Shown here in pieces: positions 8,550 through 15,480 of a DNA stretch of 64,000 nt. The stretch's first letter is position 1. Every line of letters begins with the position of its first letter. Made by a program: the position numbers and the translations under genes. Below the pieces are notes generated by a model that was given only the letters and a program-made list of their open reading frames with translations, was not told the origin of the DNA and searched no databases. This DNA comes from Ardenticatenaceae bacterium (lineage in GTDB: Bacteria; Chloroflexota; Anaerolineae; Promineifilales; Promineifilaceae): the NCBI GenBank assembly GCA_020634245.1, contig JACKCC010000006.1:124001-188000 (forward strand). Reading direction: 5' to 3'.

Positions 8550-8592
8550 CCCAATCTTTGATCATTAATCATTATTCATCGATAATTACGCC

Positions 8593-9846
8593 ATGCCTGA
8601 ATTTTTCAACGTACTCCCACCAGATGATGCCCGTGAATTATTGTTGAGCCGGTTAACGGCCGTACTCTCCTCTGAAACTATCGCCACCGAGGATGCCCTG
8701 GAAAGGGTGACGGCTGCACCCGTCTACGCTCCCCACGCCTTGCCCGCCTTCCGCCGCAGCACAATGGATGGCTACGCCGTCCGTGCCGCCGACACCTACG
8801 GCGCCAGCGGCAGCCTGCCCGCCTTCCTGCAAGTCATCGGCGAAGTGCCGATGGGCCAGGCCGCCAATGTCGAACTCAAAACCGGCGATGCGGCCATCGT
8901 CCACACCGGCGGCATGATCCCGGAAACGGCCGATGCCGTCGTCCAGGTCGAGCACACACAAATCGTAGGGGCGGCGCTTCATGCCCGCCCGCCGTTCGAG
9001 ATTGAGGTGATGAAAGCCGTTGCTGTTGGCCAGAATGTACTGCAAGTGGGCGAGGACGTGGCCGAACAAGCTGAAATTCTCCCGGCGGGTCACATTTTGC
9101 GGCCGCAAGATTTAGGCGGTCTGCTGGCGCTGGGGATTACCGAGGTGAGCGTGACTCGCCGCCCGCGCGTGGCCATCCTGGCCACCGGCGATGAAGTGGT
9201 CGCGCCAGACAAGTGGGCCGGGCCGGGCCAGATTCGCGACATCAACAGCTACACCACCGCCGGATTGGTGCGGCAGGCGGGCGGCGTGCCCGTTTTAGGC
9301 GGTATCGTTCCCGACAACTTCAACGCGCTGCAAGCGGCGGCGCAAAAAGCGCTGGCCGAGGCTGATATGCTGGTTATGTCGGCCGGTTCCTCGGTCAGCG
9401 TGCGCGACATGACGGTGGAAGTGATCGAGGGGCTGGGCGAGCCGGGGGTATTGCTGCACGGCGTGGCTACGCGCCCCGGCAAACCGACGATTGTGGGTGT
9501 AGTGGGGCAGAAGCCGGTCATTGGCCTGCCGGGCAATCCGGTCTCGGCGATGGTGCAGTTTGATATGTTTGGCACACCGGCCATTTATCGCTTGCAAGGG
9601 GTGCAGACGCCGCCGCGGCGCGGTCTGGTGTGGGCCACGTTGGGTAAGAATATCGCCAGTGAAAGCGGACGAGAGGATTATATTCCGGCAAAATTGGCGG
9701 AGGGAGTGGGTGGGTTAACGGCCGTGCCCGTCTTTGGCAAGAGCAATCTCATTTACACCCTGGTCAACGCCGACGGCCTCATCAAAGTACCGCTGAACAA
9801 GGCCGGGCTGCTGGCCGGCGAACAGGTAGAAGTGAGGCTTTTTTAA
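8593..9846 (+). CDS. moeA: Molybdopterin molybdotransferase MoeA
   Basis: A 417-residue protein of usual length. It inserts molybdate into adenylylated molybdopterin in the last step of molybdenum cofactor synthesis, in the cytoplasm. Conserved STMDGYAVR (about 56-64), ILATGDEVV (about 195-205), SAGSSVS (about 265) and GLPGNPVSAMVQF (about 313-325) are present. A short insertion near residues 125-134 is encoded by a copy of the GTAGGGGCG repeat (8965-8990). The ISAs1-type element inserted 33 bases upstream of the start may have altered its promoter. A MoaD-like fusion is encoded nearby. Confidence 0.95.
   Translation: MPEFFNVLPPDDARELLLSRLTAVLSSETIATEDALERVTAAPVYAPHALPAFRRSTMDGYAVRAADTYGASGSLPAFLQVIGEVPMGQAANVELKTGDAAIVHTGGMIPETADAVVQVEHTQIVGAALHARPPFEIEVMKAVAVGQNVLQVGEDVAEQAEILPAGHILRPQDLGGLLALGITEVSVTRRPRVAILATGDEVVAPDKWAGPGQIRDINSYTTAGLVRQAGGVPVLGGIVPDNFNALQAAAQKALAEADMLVMSAGSSVSVRDMTVEVIEGLGEPGVLLHGVATRPGKPTIVGVVGQKPVIGLPGNPVSAMVQFDMFGTPAIYRLQGVQTPPRRGLVWATLGKNIASESGREDYIPAKLAEGVGGLTAVPVFGKSNLIYTLVNADGLIKVPLNKAGLLAGEQVEVRLF
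8965..8990 (+). repeat. GTAGGGGCG...GCCCGCCC repeat translated within moeA
   Basis: This 26-base segment matches the intergenic copy at 25363-25388 over both ends (GTAGGGGCG and CCGCCC) with a variable centre. It adds about eight residues (GAALHARP) to MoeA between conserved blocks, without frameshift. Confidence 0.6.
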
Positions 9847-9862
9847 GGCAGAAGGCAGAAGG

Positions 9863-10699
9863 ATGAAGGCAGAAAAAGAATTAAAAACTCGATTGACCCA
9901 GATTGCAGAGGACGAATTTCGTGTAAAGAATAATAGAGAGCAGTTTGAATTGGCGTTGGCGATGGTGCGATTCATTGGCTCACCGGACCCGGCGCTGCGG
10001 GATGGGTTGATTTATCAAGCGTTTTGTTTTTGGATTTTGGAACAGGAGGCGTTTACGGCCGTCCAACTGCACCAACTCCTTGATTTAGCGGTAGATGAAA
10101 ACCATTTGTTTTACTGGCTGGGCGAAAAGGGAACCGATTCCGTGTTTACGCGATCTTTCTCGATGCTGCTTTTGCCGCTGCTGTTGATTGCCCACCGACA
10201 ACGGCCGTATCTCACCCAACCCGAAATTGTCAATCTCAAAGAAACCGTCATCCACTATCTGGAACAGGAGCAGGACATGCGCGGCTACGTCCCCGAAAAA
10301 GGGTGGGCGCACGCCGTGGCTCACGCTGCCGATGCGTTGGACGATCTGGCTTTGTGTAAGGAGTTGGGGGCTGATGATTTGCGCGATATTTTAACGGCCG
10401 TTCAGCGCAAAATCGGCACGGATAATTATGTTTTTGTGCATGAGGAGGATGAGCGGATGGTGACGGCCGTAACCAGTCTCCTCTCACGGCAGGTGTTAAG
10501 TGAAGCCGAAATCACCAATTGGATTCGCAGTTTTGTTCCTTTTGTGGCAGAGGTGGAAGCCGGGCCAACCGGCGGCCGTTATCTCAACGTCAAGAACTTT
10601 CTGCGTAGTCTTTATTTTCGTCTGTCTGGTCAAGAAGAATACGAAACGCTTTGCCCGGTTATTTTTGAAGCGGCGCAGGAAATTGGCCGTTTCAAATAG
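9863..10699 (+). CDS. DUF2785 domain-containing protein
   Basis: A 278-residue, mostly alpha-helical cytoplasmic protein. The conserved block DMRGYVPEKGWAHAVAHAADALDDLA (about 137-162) is diagnostic of DUF2785. It begins 16 bases after moeA, so co-transcription is likely. The short spacer is made of AAGGCAGAAGG units. The molecular function of the family is unknown. The gene converges with the protoglobin-MoaD gene. Confidence 0.85.
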   Translation: MKAEKELKTRLTQIAEDEFRVKNNREQFELALAMVRFIGSPDPALRDGLIYQAFCFWILEQEAFTAVQLHQLLDLAVDENHLFYWLGEKGTDSVFTRSFSMLLLPLLLIAHRQRPYLTQPEIVNLKETVIHYLEQEQDMRGYVPEKGWAHAVAHAADALDDLALCKELGADDLRDILTAVQRKIGTDNYVFVHEEDERMVTAVTSLLSRQVLSEAEITNWIRSFVPFVAEVEAGPTGGRYLNVKNFLRSLYFRLSGQEEYETLCPVIFEAAQEIGRFK

Positions 10700-11623
10700 T
10701 CACCTTCCCGGCGGGAAGATACTGACCGTATCGCCCGGTTGGATGGCCTGGTTGAGACCGCCGCTGTAACCGATGTCACGGCCGTTTACCAGCACCCGCC
10801 AGCCGCCGCGTACCCGGTACGATTTTTCCACTACCATCCAGGGTGTCCCCCGCTCGTCCAGCCGCTCCTTGTCCAGCCACTCGATGTCAAAAACATCACT
10901 TCGCGCCTGTGGGAAATAGTTGAAGAAGCGGGTCAAAACTGTATCGATGTGGCTGCCGTTGGGCAAATGCATTACCATCGTTTCTCGCCCAGTGTAGTTA
11001 CGCACCCGGCCAAAGAAAGAAAGTTCTACTGGGAAATCGCCGTTGTCCCAGGTGCGGGCTGATTGATAGCCCAGCAGCATCAGATGCAAATGCAGACTCA
11101 GGATTTTGTTCCAGCCACCCAGAGCCGCGGGAATGACCGGATTGCCAGGCATCTCTTCCATGAGGAAGCGGGCAAAGGTGGCATTGACCAGGCTGATGGA
11201 GCCGGTGACGTACACGTCGGGCACATGGATGTGGCGCGGACCGTGGGCGGCGTGAATTTGCCCGGCGCGGAACAGGTAGCGGGCGAATTCGTGGCTCAAA
11301 TCCATGCCCAGCGTGCGTGCCAGCCAGACGGTGAAGAAGCGGCGGCGCTCGGCTAAATGTTCGGGATTGGCTCCTTTTTCCCAGCCCAGGATAACGGCCG
11401 TTTCATGGTTAGCCAGCAAATAATCATACGTGCCCACGACCAGCTCGTGCCCGCGCCGGAACAGCGGCTCAACAGTGGCCAGCATCGCATCAAAATCGGC
11501 TTTGCTCAAATTCAGGAATTTTTGCAGCCGTTCCCATTCCTCTTCCGGCGTCGCGGCCAGATTCGACAGCTTCCAGACCGGTGGTTTCACAGTTTGACCA
11601 TTTAACAGGGCAAATGCTTCCAT
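10700..11623 (-). CDS. Protoglobin-like domain fused to MoaD/ThiS-like domain
   Basis: A 307-residue protein with two domains. Residues about 15-190 resemble a protoglobin / globin-coupled-sensor heme domain; the segment FRAGQIHAAHGPRHIHVPDVYV matches the F-helix region and H124 is the likely proximal heme ligand. Residues about 195-307 resemble a MoaD/ThiS beta-grasp domain (VELSFFGRVRNYTG, VLVNGRDI, AIQPGDTVSIFPPG). The tail ends FPPGR instead of the GG needed for thiocarboxylation, so the second domain may be a sensor or partner-binding module rather than a sulfur carrier. The stop directly abuts the convergent DUF2785 gene. Confidence 0.72.
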   Translation of the reverse strand: MEAFALLNGQTVKPPVWKLSNLAATPEEEWERLQKFLNLSKADFDAMLATVEPLFRRGHELVVGTYDYLLANHETAVILGWEKGANPEHLAERRRFFTVWLARTLGMDLSHEFARYLFRAGQIHAAHGPRHIHVPDVYVTGSISLVNATFARFLMEEMPGNPVIPAALGGWNKILSLHLHLMLLGYQSARTWDNGDFPVELSFFGRVRNYTGRETMVMHLPNGSHIDTVLTRFFNYFPQARSDVFDIEWLDKERLDERGTPWMVVEKSYRVRGGWRVLVNGRDIGYSGGLNQAIQPGDTVSIFPPGR

Positions 11624-11669
11624 TGCGTTATCTCACTTGTATGTTTTTTCAACTTATGAACGATGCTGC

Positions 11670-11709
11670 CTGAGCTTGTCGAAGGTGGCATGGGCTTCGA
11701 TAAGCTCAG
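11670..11709. repeat. CTGAGCTTGTCGAAG inverted repeat
   Basis: Arms at 11670-11684 and 11695-11709 pair with one mismatch around a 10-base loop. This is the same palindromic family as 40106-40147 and sits in the gap between the cupin and protoglobin-MoaD genes, both on the minus strand. Confidence 0.75.
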
Positions 11710-11728
11710 CCGCCAATAAACTCAGGGG

Positions 11729-12052
11729 TTACGCTTTATCCAGCAGCAATAACAACATGATCAGTTCGGTTTCGGCGAAAACGCTGTGCGCCAGATGGGG
11801 TTCCATATGTACCCAGGTTCCTGGCTGCGCAGCCATTGTTTCATCACCTAATGTCAACCGGGCCTGTCCTTTGACAAAATGCAAGACAGCCGGTTTAGCG
11901 GCCGTATGTTCCGACAGTTCTTGTCCGGGGGCAAAGCCAAACAGAATCGCTTTCAGCCCGTCACCGCTGAAAATGGTGCGGCTGATGATGCTGTCTGGTG
12001 GAATATCATTGATTTGGTGGGTTAAATCGGCTAGATGGGTATACGCGGTCAT
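11729..12052 (-). CDS. Small cupin-domain protein
   Basis: A 107-residue single-domain cupin. The metal-binding pattern is visible as PGQELSEHTAAKPAVLHFVKG in the first motif and PGTWVHMEPHLAHSV in the second, with His and Glu ligands. The start ATG at 12052 overlaps the stop of the DUF1858 gene by one base (TAATG), so the two are translationally coupled. Small cupins of this type often bind a metal and act as sensors or dioxygenase-like enzymes; the substrate is unknown. The context of redox genes suggests a role in reactive-nitrogen or oxygen response. Confidence 0.8.
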   Translation of the reverse strand: MTAYTHLADLTHQINDIPPDSIISRTIFSGDGLKAILFGFAPGQELSEHTAAKPAVLHFVKGQARLTLGDETMAAQPGTWVHMEPHLAHSVFAETELIMLLLLLDKA

Positions 12053-12264
12053 TATTTTTTGTCCTGGATACAAGCTTGTAAATCTTGTAGTAAAACCTGG
12101 GGATTGATTTGGTATTCGTTAGCGGCTTCGGCCAGGGTACAAAATGCACCCAGATCGCAGCCTATGCAGGCAGTGGCGTAATTTTGGAAGATGACGGCCG
12201 TTTCCGGCCACTCTTCTAATATTCCCTCAACCGTCATTTCCAAATTTAACTGTGATTCTTCCAT
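12052..12264 (-). CDS. DUF1858 / hybrid-cluster-associated redox-disulfide protein
   Basis: A 70-residue protein. The core matches the DUF1858 domain associated with hybrid cluster proteins: an acidic start (MTVEGILEEWPETAVIFQNY) then ACIGCDLGAFCTLAEAA, in which the CxxC cysteines can form a redox disulfide. ATG 12264 is chosen over an upstream start because family members begin close to the MTVEGIL segment. It is followed by the cupin gene in a one-base overlap and preceded by the Crp/Fnr gene, suggesting a small redox-stress operon. Confidence 0.82.
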   Translation of the reverse strand: MEESQLNLEMTVEGILEEWPETAVIFQNYATACIGCDLGAFCTLAEAANEYQINPQVLLQDLQACIQDKK

Positions 12265-12317
12265 GTTATTACCCAATTTTAACCATTTAGGAATCCTGCG
12301 AGATTGCGCTGGCGCAA

Positions 12318-13037
12318 TCATGGTTTTTCCGGTAAATCTTCTGCAATTTTAACCAGCCCATGCGGCGAACAAATGATGACTTGTTCACGGGCTGTTTTGA
12401 CCAGCCTATCCTGCTCCCATTTGCTGATAGTCCGGCTGACAGTGAACAAGGTGGTGCCCGTCATTTCGGCCAGGTCGCGCCGGGAGAGAGGCATGTTGAT
12501 TAGAATGCCATCCGCACTTTTTTTACCTAATTGTTTAGCCAGCCGAAGCAGCGTGCGGGCGATACGCCGTTCAACGCGCTCGGTGGCCAGTTCCCGGTAG
12601 CGGTCTTGCAGTTCGTTAAAGCGAATGGCCAGCATCCGGGCGGCATTCATCGCCAGTCGGGGGTATTTTTCCATGAGCTGGTTCATCAATTCGCTGTCCC
12701 AAACCAGGAACAGGCAATCTTCAACGGTTTCGGCCGTTAACGGATAGGCAAACTGCCCTAAAGCAGCGATGATGCCTACTCCTTGTCCGGGACCAAAGAA
12801 ATGGACGATGACTTGTTGGCCTTCTGGGGTGATTTGGGTCATGCGTACGCTGCCCTGCAGAAGAACGTAAAAGGTATTGGCCTCGTCTTCCTGGTAAAAA
12901 ACAAAAGACCCGGCATTATATTGGCGGCGGGCAGCAGCGTTGATGACGTAGGTCAGTGCGGCTGTGTCCAGGTTTTGAAACAATTGACATTTGGCCAGGA
13001 TGGTTTGTTCGATTTCGGCAGGCAGAGGTGTGTTCAT
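12318..13037 (-). CDS. Crp/Fnr-family transcription regulator
   Basis: A 239-residue regulator. The N-terminal cyclic-nucleotide-binding-like beta barrel spans about 15-130. A C-terminal winged helix-turn-helix (about 160-230) contains LSRRDLAEMTGTTLFTVSRTISKWE, the standard family recognition segment. No N-terminal Fnr-type cysteine cluster is present, so an oxygen-sensing [4Fe-4S] is unlikely; heme or another ligand is possible. ATG 13037 fits the family length better than the upstream start. It lies just downstream of a terminator ending the cytochrome operon, and is a good candidate to control that operon and the DUF1858/cupin pair. Confidence 0.9.
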   Translation of the reverse strand: MNTPLPAEIEQTILAKCQLFQNLDTAALTYVINAAARRQYNAGSFVFYQEDEANTFYVLLQGSVRMTQITPEGQQVIVHFFGPGQGVGIIAALGQFAYPLTAETVEDCLFLVWDSELMNQLMEKYPRLAMNAARMLAIRFNELQDRYRELATERVERRIARTLLRLAKQLGKKSADGILINMPLSRRDLAEMTGTTLFTVSRTISKWEQDRLVKTAREQVIICSPHGLVKIAEDLPEKP

Positions 13038-13070
13038 AACGGCCGTATCATAACATGAAGCAGCCATAAT

Positions 13071-13104
13071 GAAAAAGCCCGGAAGCAAATGCTGCCTCCG
13101 GGCT
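13071..13104 (-). terminator. Intrinsic terminator of the cytochrome operon
   Basis: On the minus strand AGCCCGGA pairs with TCCGGGCT around an inner GC-rich segment, followed by TTTTTC. It lies 14 bases after the stop of the 8-TM gene. Confidence 0.85.
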
Positions 13105-13117
13105 GAAGTCACAAACA

Positions 13118-14014
13118 TTACTTTTCAACCGGGTCCATAAGGGCAATCAACCCCAATGTTCCCATATTGGCAAACAGCAGCGGCGCTAAAAACGGCGCAC
13201 CACGCAAAAACCGTTCCGCGACAATGGTTTGCTGTGCAGTCAAATCAAACTGCACGTGTAACACAGCACCGACCAGACCGACCATAATCATCAGCAGCAT
13301 CGTGCCCAGGTAGATGCTCAGATCCGCCTTCGTTGGATGGTCTATTGCCCCTAATCCGGCCGTGATGACCGTGCCCAAAATACCGGCAACCAATGGAATC
13401 CAGACCCAGGGGTTCTTAAACTCAGCGCGGGCATGATCCAGAACGCTGCTAAGGAGAGTTGCCAGCGTGCCCAGGCTGACCATGAACAGGTAAGCCCGTG
13501 TTTTGCTGTAGGGCAGTCGCAGGCGGCGGCGCTGGCCGATGCGCAGGACACCACTGTCTGCCGGGTCTTCAACCCAGGCGGCGCTCAATCCCCACAAACC
13601 GACTAGGGCGAAAGTGAGCGGCGCAACGATGGGTGGCGCCCAGATCAGCAAGTTCATGTTGACCCGCTGCCCGACCGGGGCGGTGGGTAAAACGGCCCGA
13701 ACCAGATGAAAGTATGCGCCTAACAGGCCAACGGCCGTACTGCTTAACAGCACCAACGTCGCCAGCCAGACAGCCAGGGGGCGGTTGCGCAAAGCGATAA
13801 GGCCAGCCACCAGCAAGATAACCCCGGCAATCGCGCCAAAGTAGACCGGTATTTGCTCCCGTGGGACGATTGTCCCGCTGATTAAGTGGGCCAGATAGGT
13901 ATCCAGTCCCAGGAACAGCAGGTTGATAGCTGCCATGAGCAGCATCATCTGGTCGCGTGTCAAGGGCAAGCGACGCCCGCGAAGTACAGGAATGAGCGTG
14001 GCTAGATGATACAT
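13118..14014 (-). CDS. 8-TM membrane protein with internal duplication and four helix histidines
   Basis: A 298-residue integral membrane protein with about eight helices. The halves (1-150 and 170-298) look duplicated: each has a helix ending in His, then about 60 residues later a second such helix (H43/H103; H194/H253; spacings 60 and 59). The closing helices share WAPPIVAPLTFA and GAPFLAPLLFA. Paired helix histidines could ligate heme b, which is inference. The gene starts one base after the octaheme cytochrome stop and shares its terminator, so it is probably that cytochrome's membrane partner, perhaps exchanging electrons with quinone. No named family is recognised. Confidence 0.75.
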   Translation of the reverse strand: MYHLATLIPVLRGRRLPLTRDQMMLLMAAINLLFLGLDTYLAHLISGTIVPREQIPVYFGAIAGVILLVAGLIALRNRPLAVWLATLVLLSSTAVGLLGAYFHLVRAVLPTAPVGQRVNMNLLIWAPPIVAPLTFALVGLWGLSAAWVEDPADSGVLRIGQRRRLRLPYSKTRAYLFMVSLGTLATLLSSVLDHARAEFKNPWVWIPLVAGILGTVITAGLGAIDHPTKADLSIYLGTMLLMIMVGLVGAVLHVQFDLTAQQTIVAERFLRGAPFLAPLLFANMGTLGLIALMDPVEK

Positions 14015-15304
14015 TTACTCGCCTGTTGTAATGCCGGCCGCTTCCAGCTTGGCGTTAACCATTTCGATCAGTTCAGCGCGATCTGATAACATTTCGTAGG
14101 CGCCATGCCATTGGGTGTAATCCGGCCCTTGCATCCAGGCGCCAAATTTGGCGGTGCGACCCCAATGGTGCCACAGCTCGAAATATACATAATCGATCGG
14201 TTCATCGAATGGTTCGTCGGTCAACAGGCCATTTTCCTTGAGCGGAGCAATGATTTCGTCGCTTTCTTGTACCCAGGCATTGACCTGCTCTACGGCTGCA
14301 TCAGCATCGTTGTAGAAGGTGGTAATGAAATTCTCGTTGTGGCATTCCATGCAGACGCCCTGCATACGGACCATGTTATCCTGCCAGGCCGGGCGGCGGA
14401 CGCTGATGGGAGCGGCCAGGAACCAGGTCAGCCGTTCGCCAACGTCGTGGGTGGTAGCGGCCGTACCAAAACCGCTCATATGGCAGATGGCGCAGGTAGC
14501 GGCCGTGAAATCTGCTGAATTTAGTGTGCCTGATTCCGCATCCCAATTCCAACTGTCACCGCCAGTGGCATAGGCGATGCCGTGCGGTGATTCCTGGTAG
14601 ATTTCCCACTGTGGATGGTCGGGGCCGATGTGGCAGGCGTTGCATGTTTCTGGCTTGCGGACCTGCTCCAGGCTGAATTCATGGCGCAGATGACAATCCT
14701 GGCATTGACCGATTGAGCCATCAGCCGCCGGCAGGCCAATATTGTGACAGGTTTCGCAGGCGAATCGGGTAATAGCCGGACCTTCGATGGCATGCAGGGC
14801 ATTGCGTGATTTGTCAGGACTGTAGCCGCCTTCGGGAATGGCTTCAAACATGGCCAGATGTTCAGGGCTTAAGGGCGCGGTTCCGGCATAAGCAACGAAT
14901 GCTGGCAGGGAATGGCGGCTTTGATTGAACTGGGCTACTTCAGCTTCGTGGCAGCTTTCACACATGGCCGCGGTTGGTGAGTTGAGGACGTAAGTGCCTT
15001 CGTGCTCGACTGCGCCGGGGTAATCGGCTTTGACTTCGTGGCAGTCGCGGCAGGTCACTTCGGCGGCAGCCATTGTGCTGTGTCCATACTGTTGGATGAT
15101 GCCGGGAGTGTTACGTTCGTGGCAGACGACGCATTCATCCTCACTGTTGGCCAGGGCGTTTACCGGCTCGGCTTCAATCGGTGTTGATGATTGGGTGACG
15201 GCATTGATTACTAAAACCAGGCCGACGACGATGATAACAGCGACGAATCCCAAAATAAGTAATCGAGCTGATTTCATAAATCCGCTGGATGTTGATTCGG
15301 TCAT
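14015..15304 (-). CDS. Membrane-anchored octaheme cytochrome c, hydroxylamine oxidoreductase-like
   Basis: A 429-residue exported protein with an N-terminal anchor helix (about 11-33) and exactly eight CxxCH heme sites (CVVCH, CRDCH, CESCH, CETCH, CQDCH, CNACH, CAICH, CMECH). Spacing and motifs such as DHPQWEIYQESPHG and the C-terminal ELWHHWGRTAKFGAWMQGPDY fit the HAO family. Members oxidise hydroxylamine/hydrazine or reduce nitrite/NO; direction depends on a heme-crosslinking Tyr that I cannot place by eye. It forms a two-gene operon with the 8-TM protein. Confidence 0.88.
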   Translation of the reverse strand: MTESTSSGFMKSARLLILGFVAVIIVVGLVLVINAVTQSSTPIEAEPVNALANSEDECVVCHERNTPGIIQQYGHSTMAAAEVTCRDCHEVKADYPGAVEHEGTYVLNSPTAAMCESCHEAEVAQFNQSRHSLPAFVAYAGTAPLSPEHLAMFEAIPEGGYSPDKSRNALHAIEGPAITRFACETCHNIGLPAADGSIGQCQDCHLRHEFSLEQVRKPETCNACHIGPDHPQWEIYQESPHGIAYATGGDSWNWDAESGTLNSADFTAATCAICHMSGFGTAATTHDVGERLTWFLAAPISVRRPAWQDNMVRMQGVCMECHNENFITTFYNDADAAVEQVNAWVQESDEIIAPLKENGLLTDEPFDEPIDYVYFELWHHWGRTAKFGAWMQGPDYTQWHGAYEMLSDRAELIEMVNAKLEAAGITTGE

Positions 15305-15480
15305 TTTTTCTCCTTTTCAAAAGTCAAATTTGTCTGATTGGGGGACGGCCGATTGAATGCTCGGTTATCAGACTTTATAAGCTTAACGAATTATGAGAGG
15401 GTGTCTTTGCTCTGGCGCAAATTAGGGAGGTCATAAGGCAAACGTCTTGTTTGGGATGACGCATGACGTTTGACGCATGG

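Noticed and set aside
7247..8559. ISAs1-type insertion splitting the actin-fold gene
   Set aside because: Rejoining the two flanks after removing the element does not extend the frame, which already stops at 7188; the element landed in the spacer.
10739..11605. Plus-strand frames opposite the protoglobin-MoaD gene
   Set aside because: They are open only because of codon bias in the minus-strand gene and carry no motifs or ribosome-binding sites.
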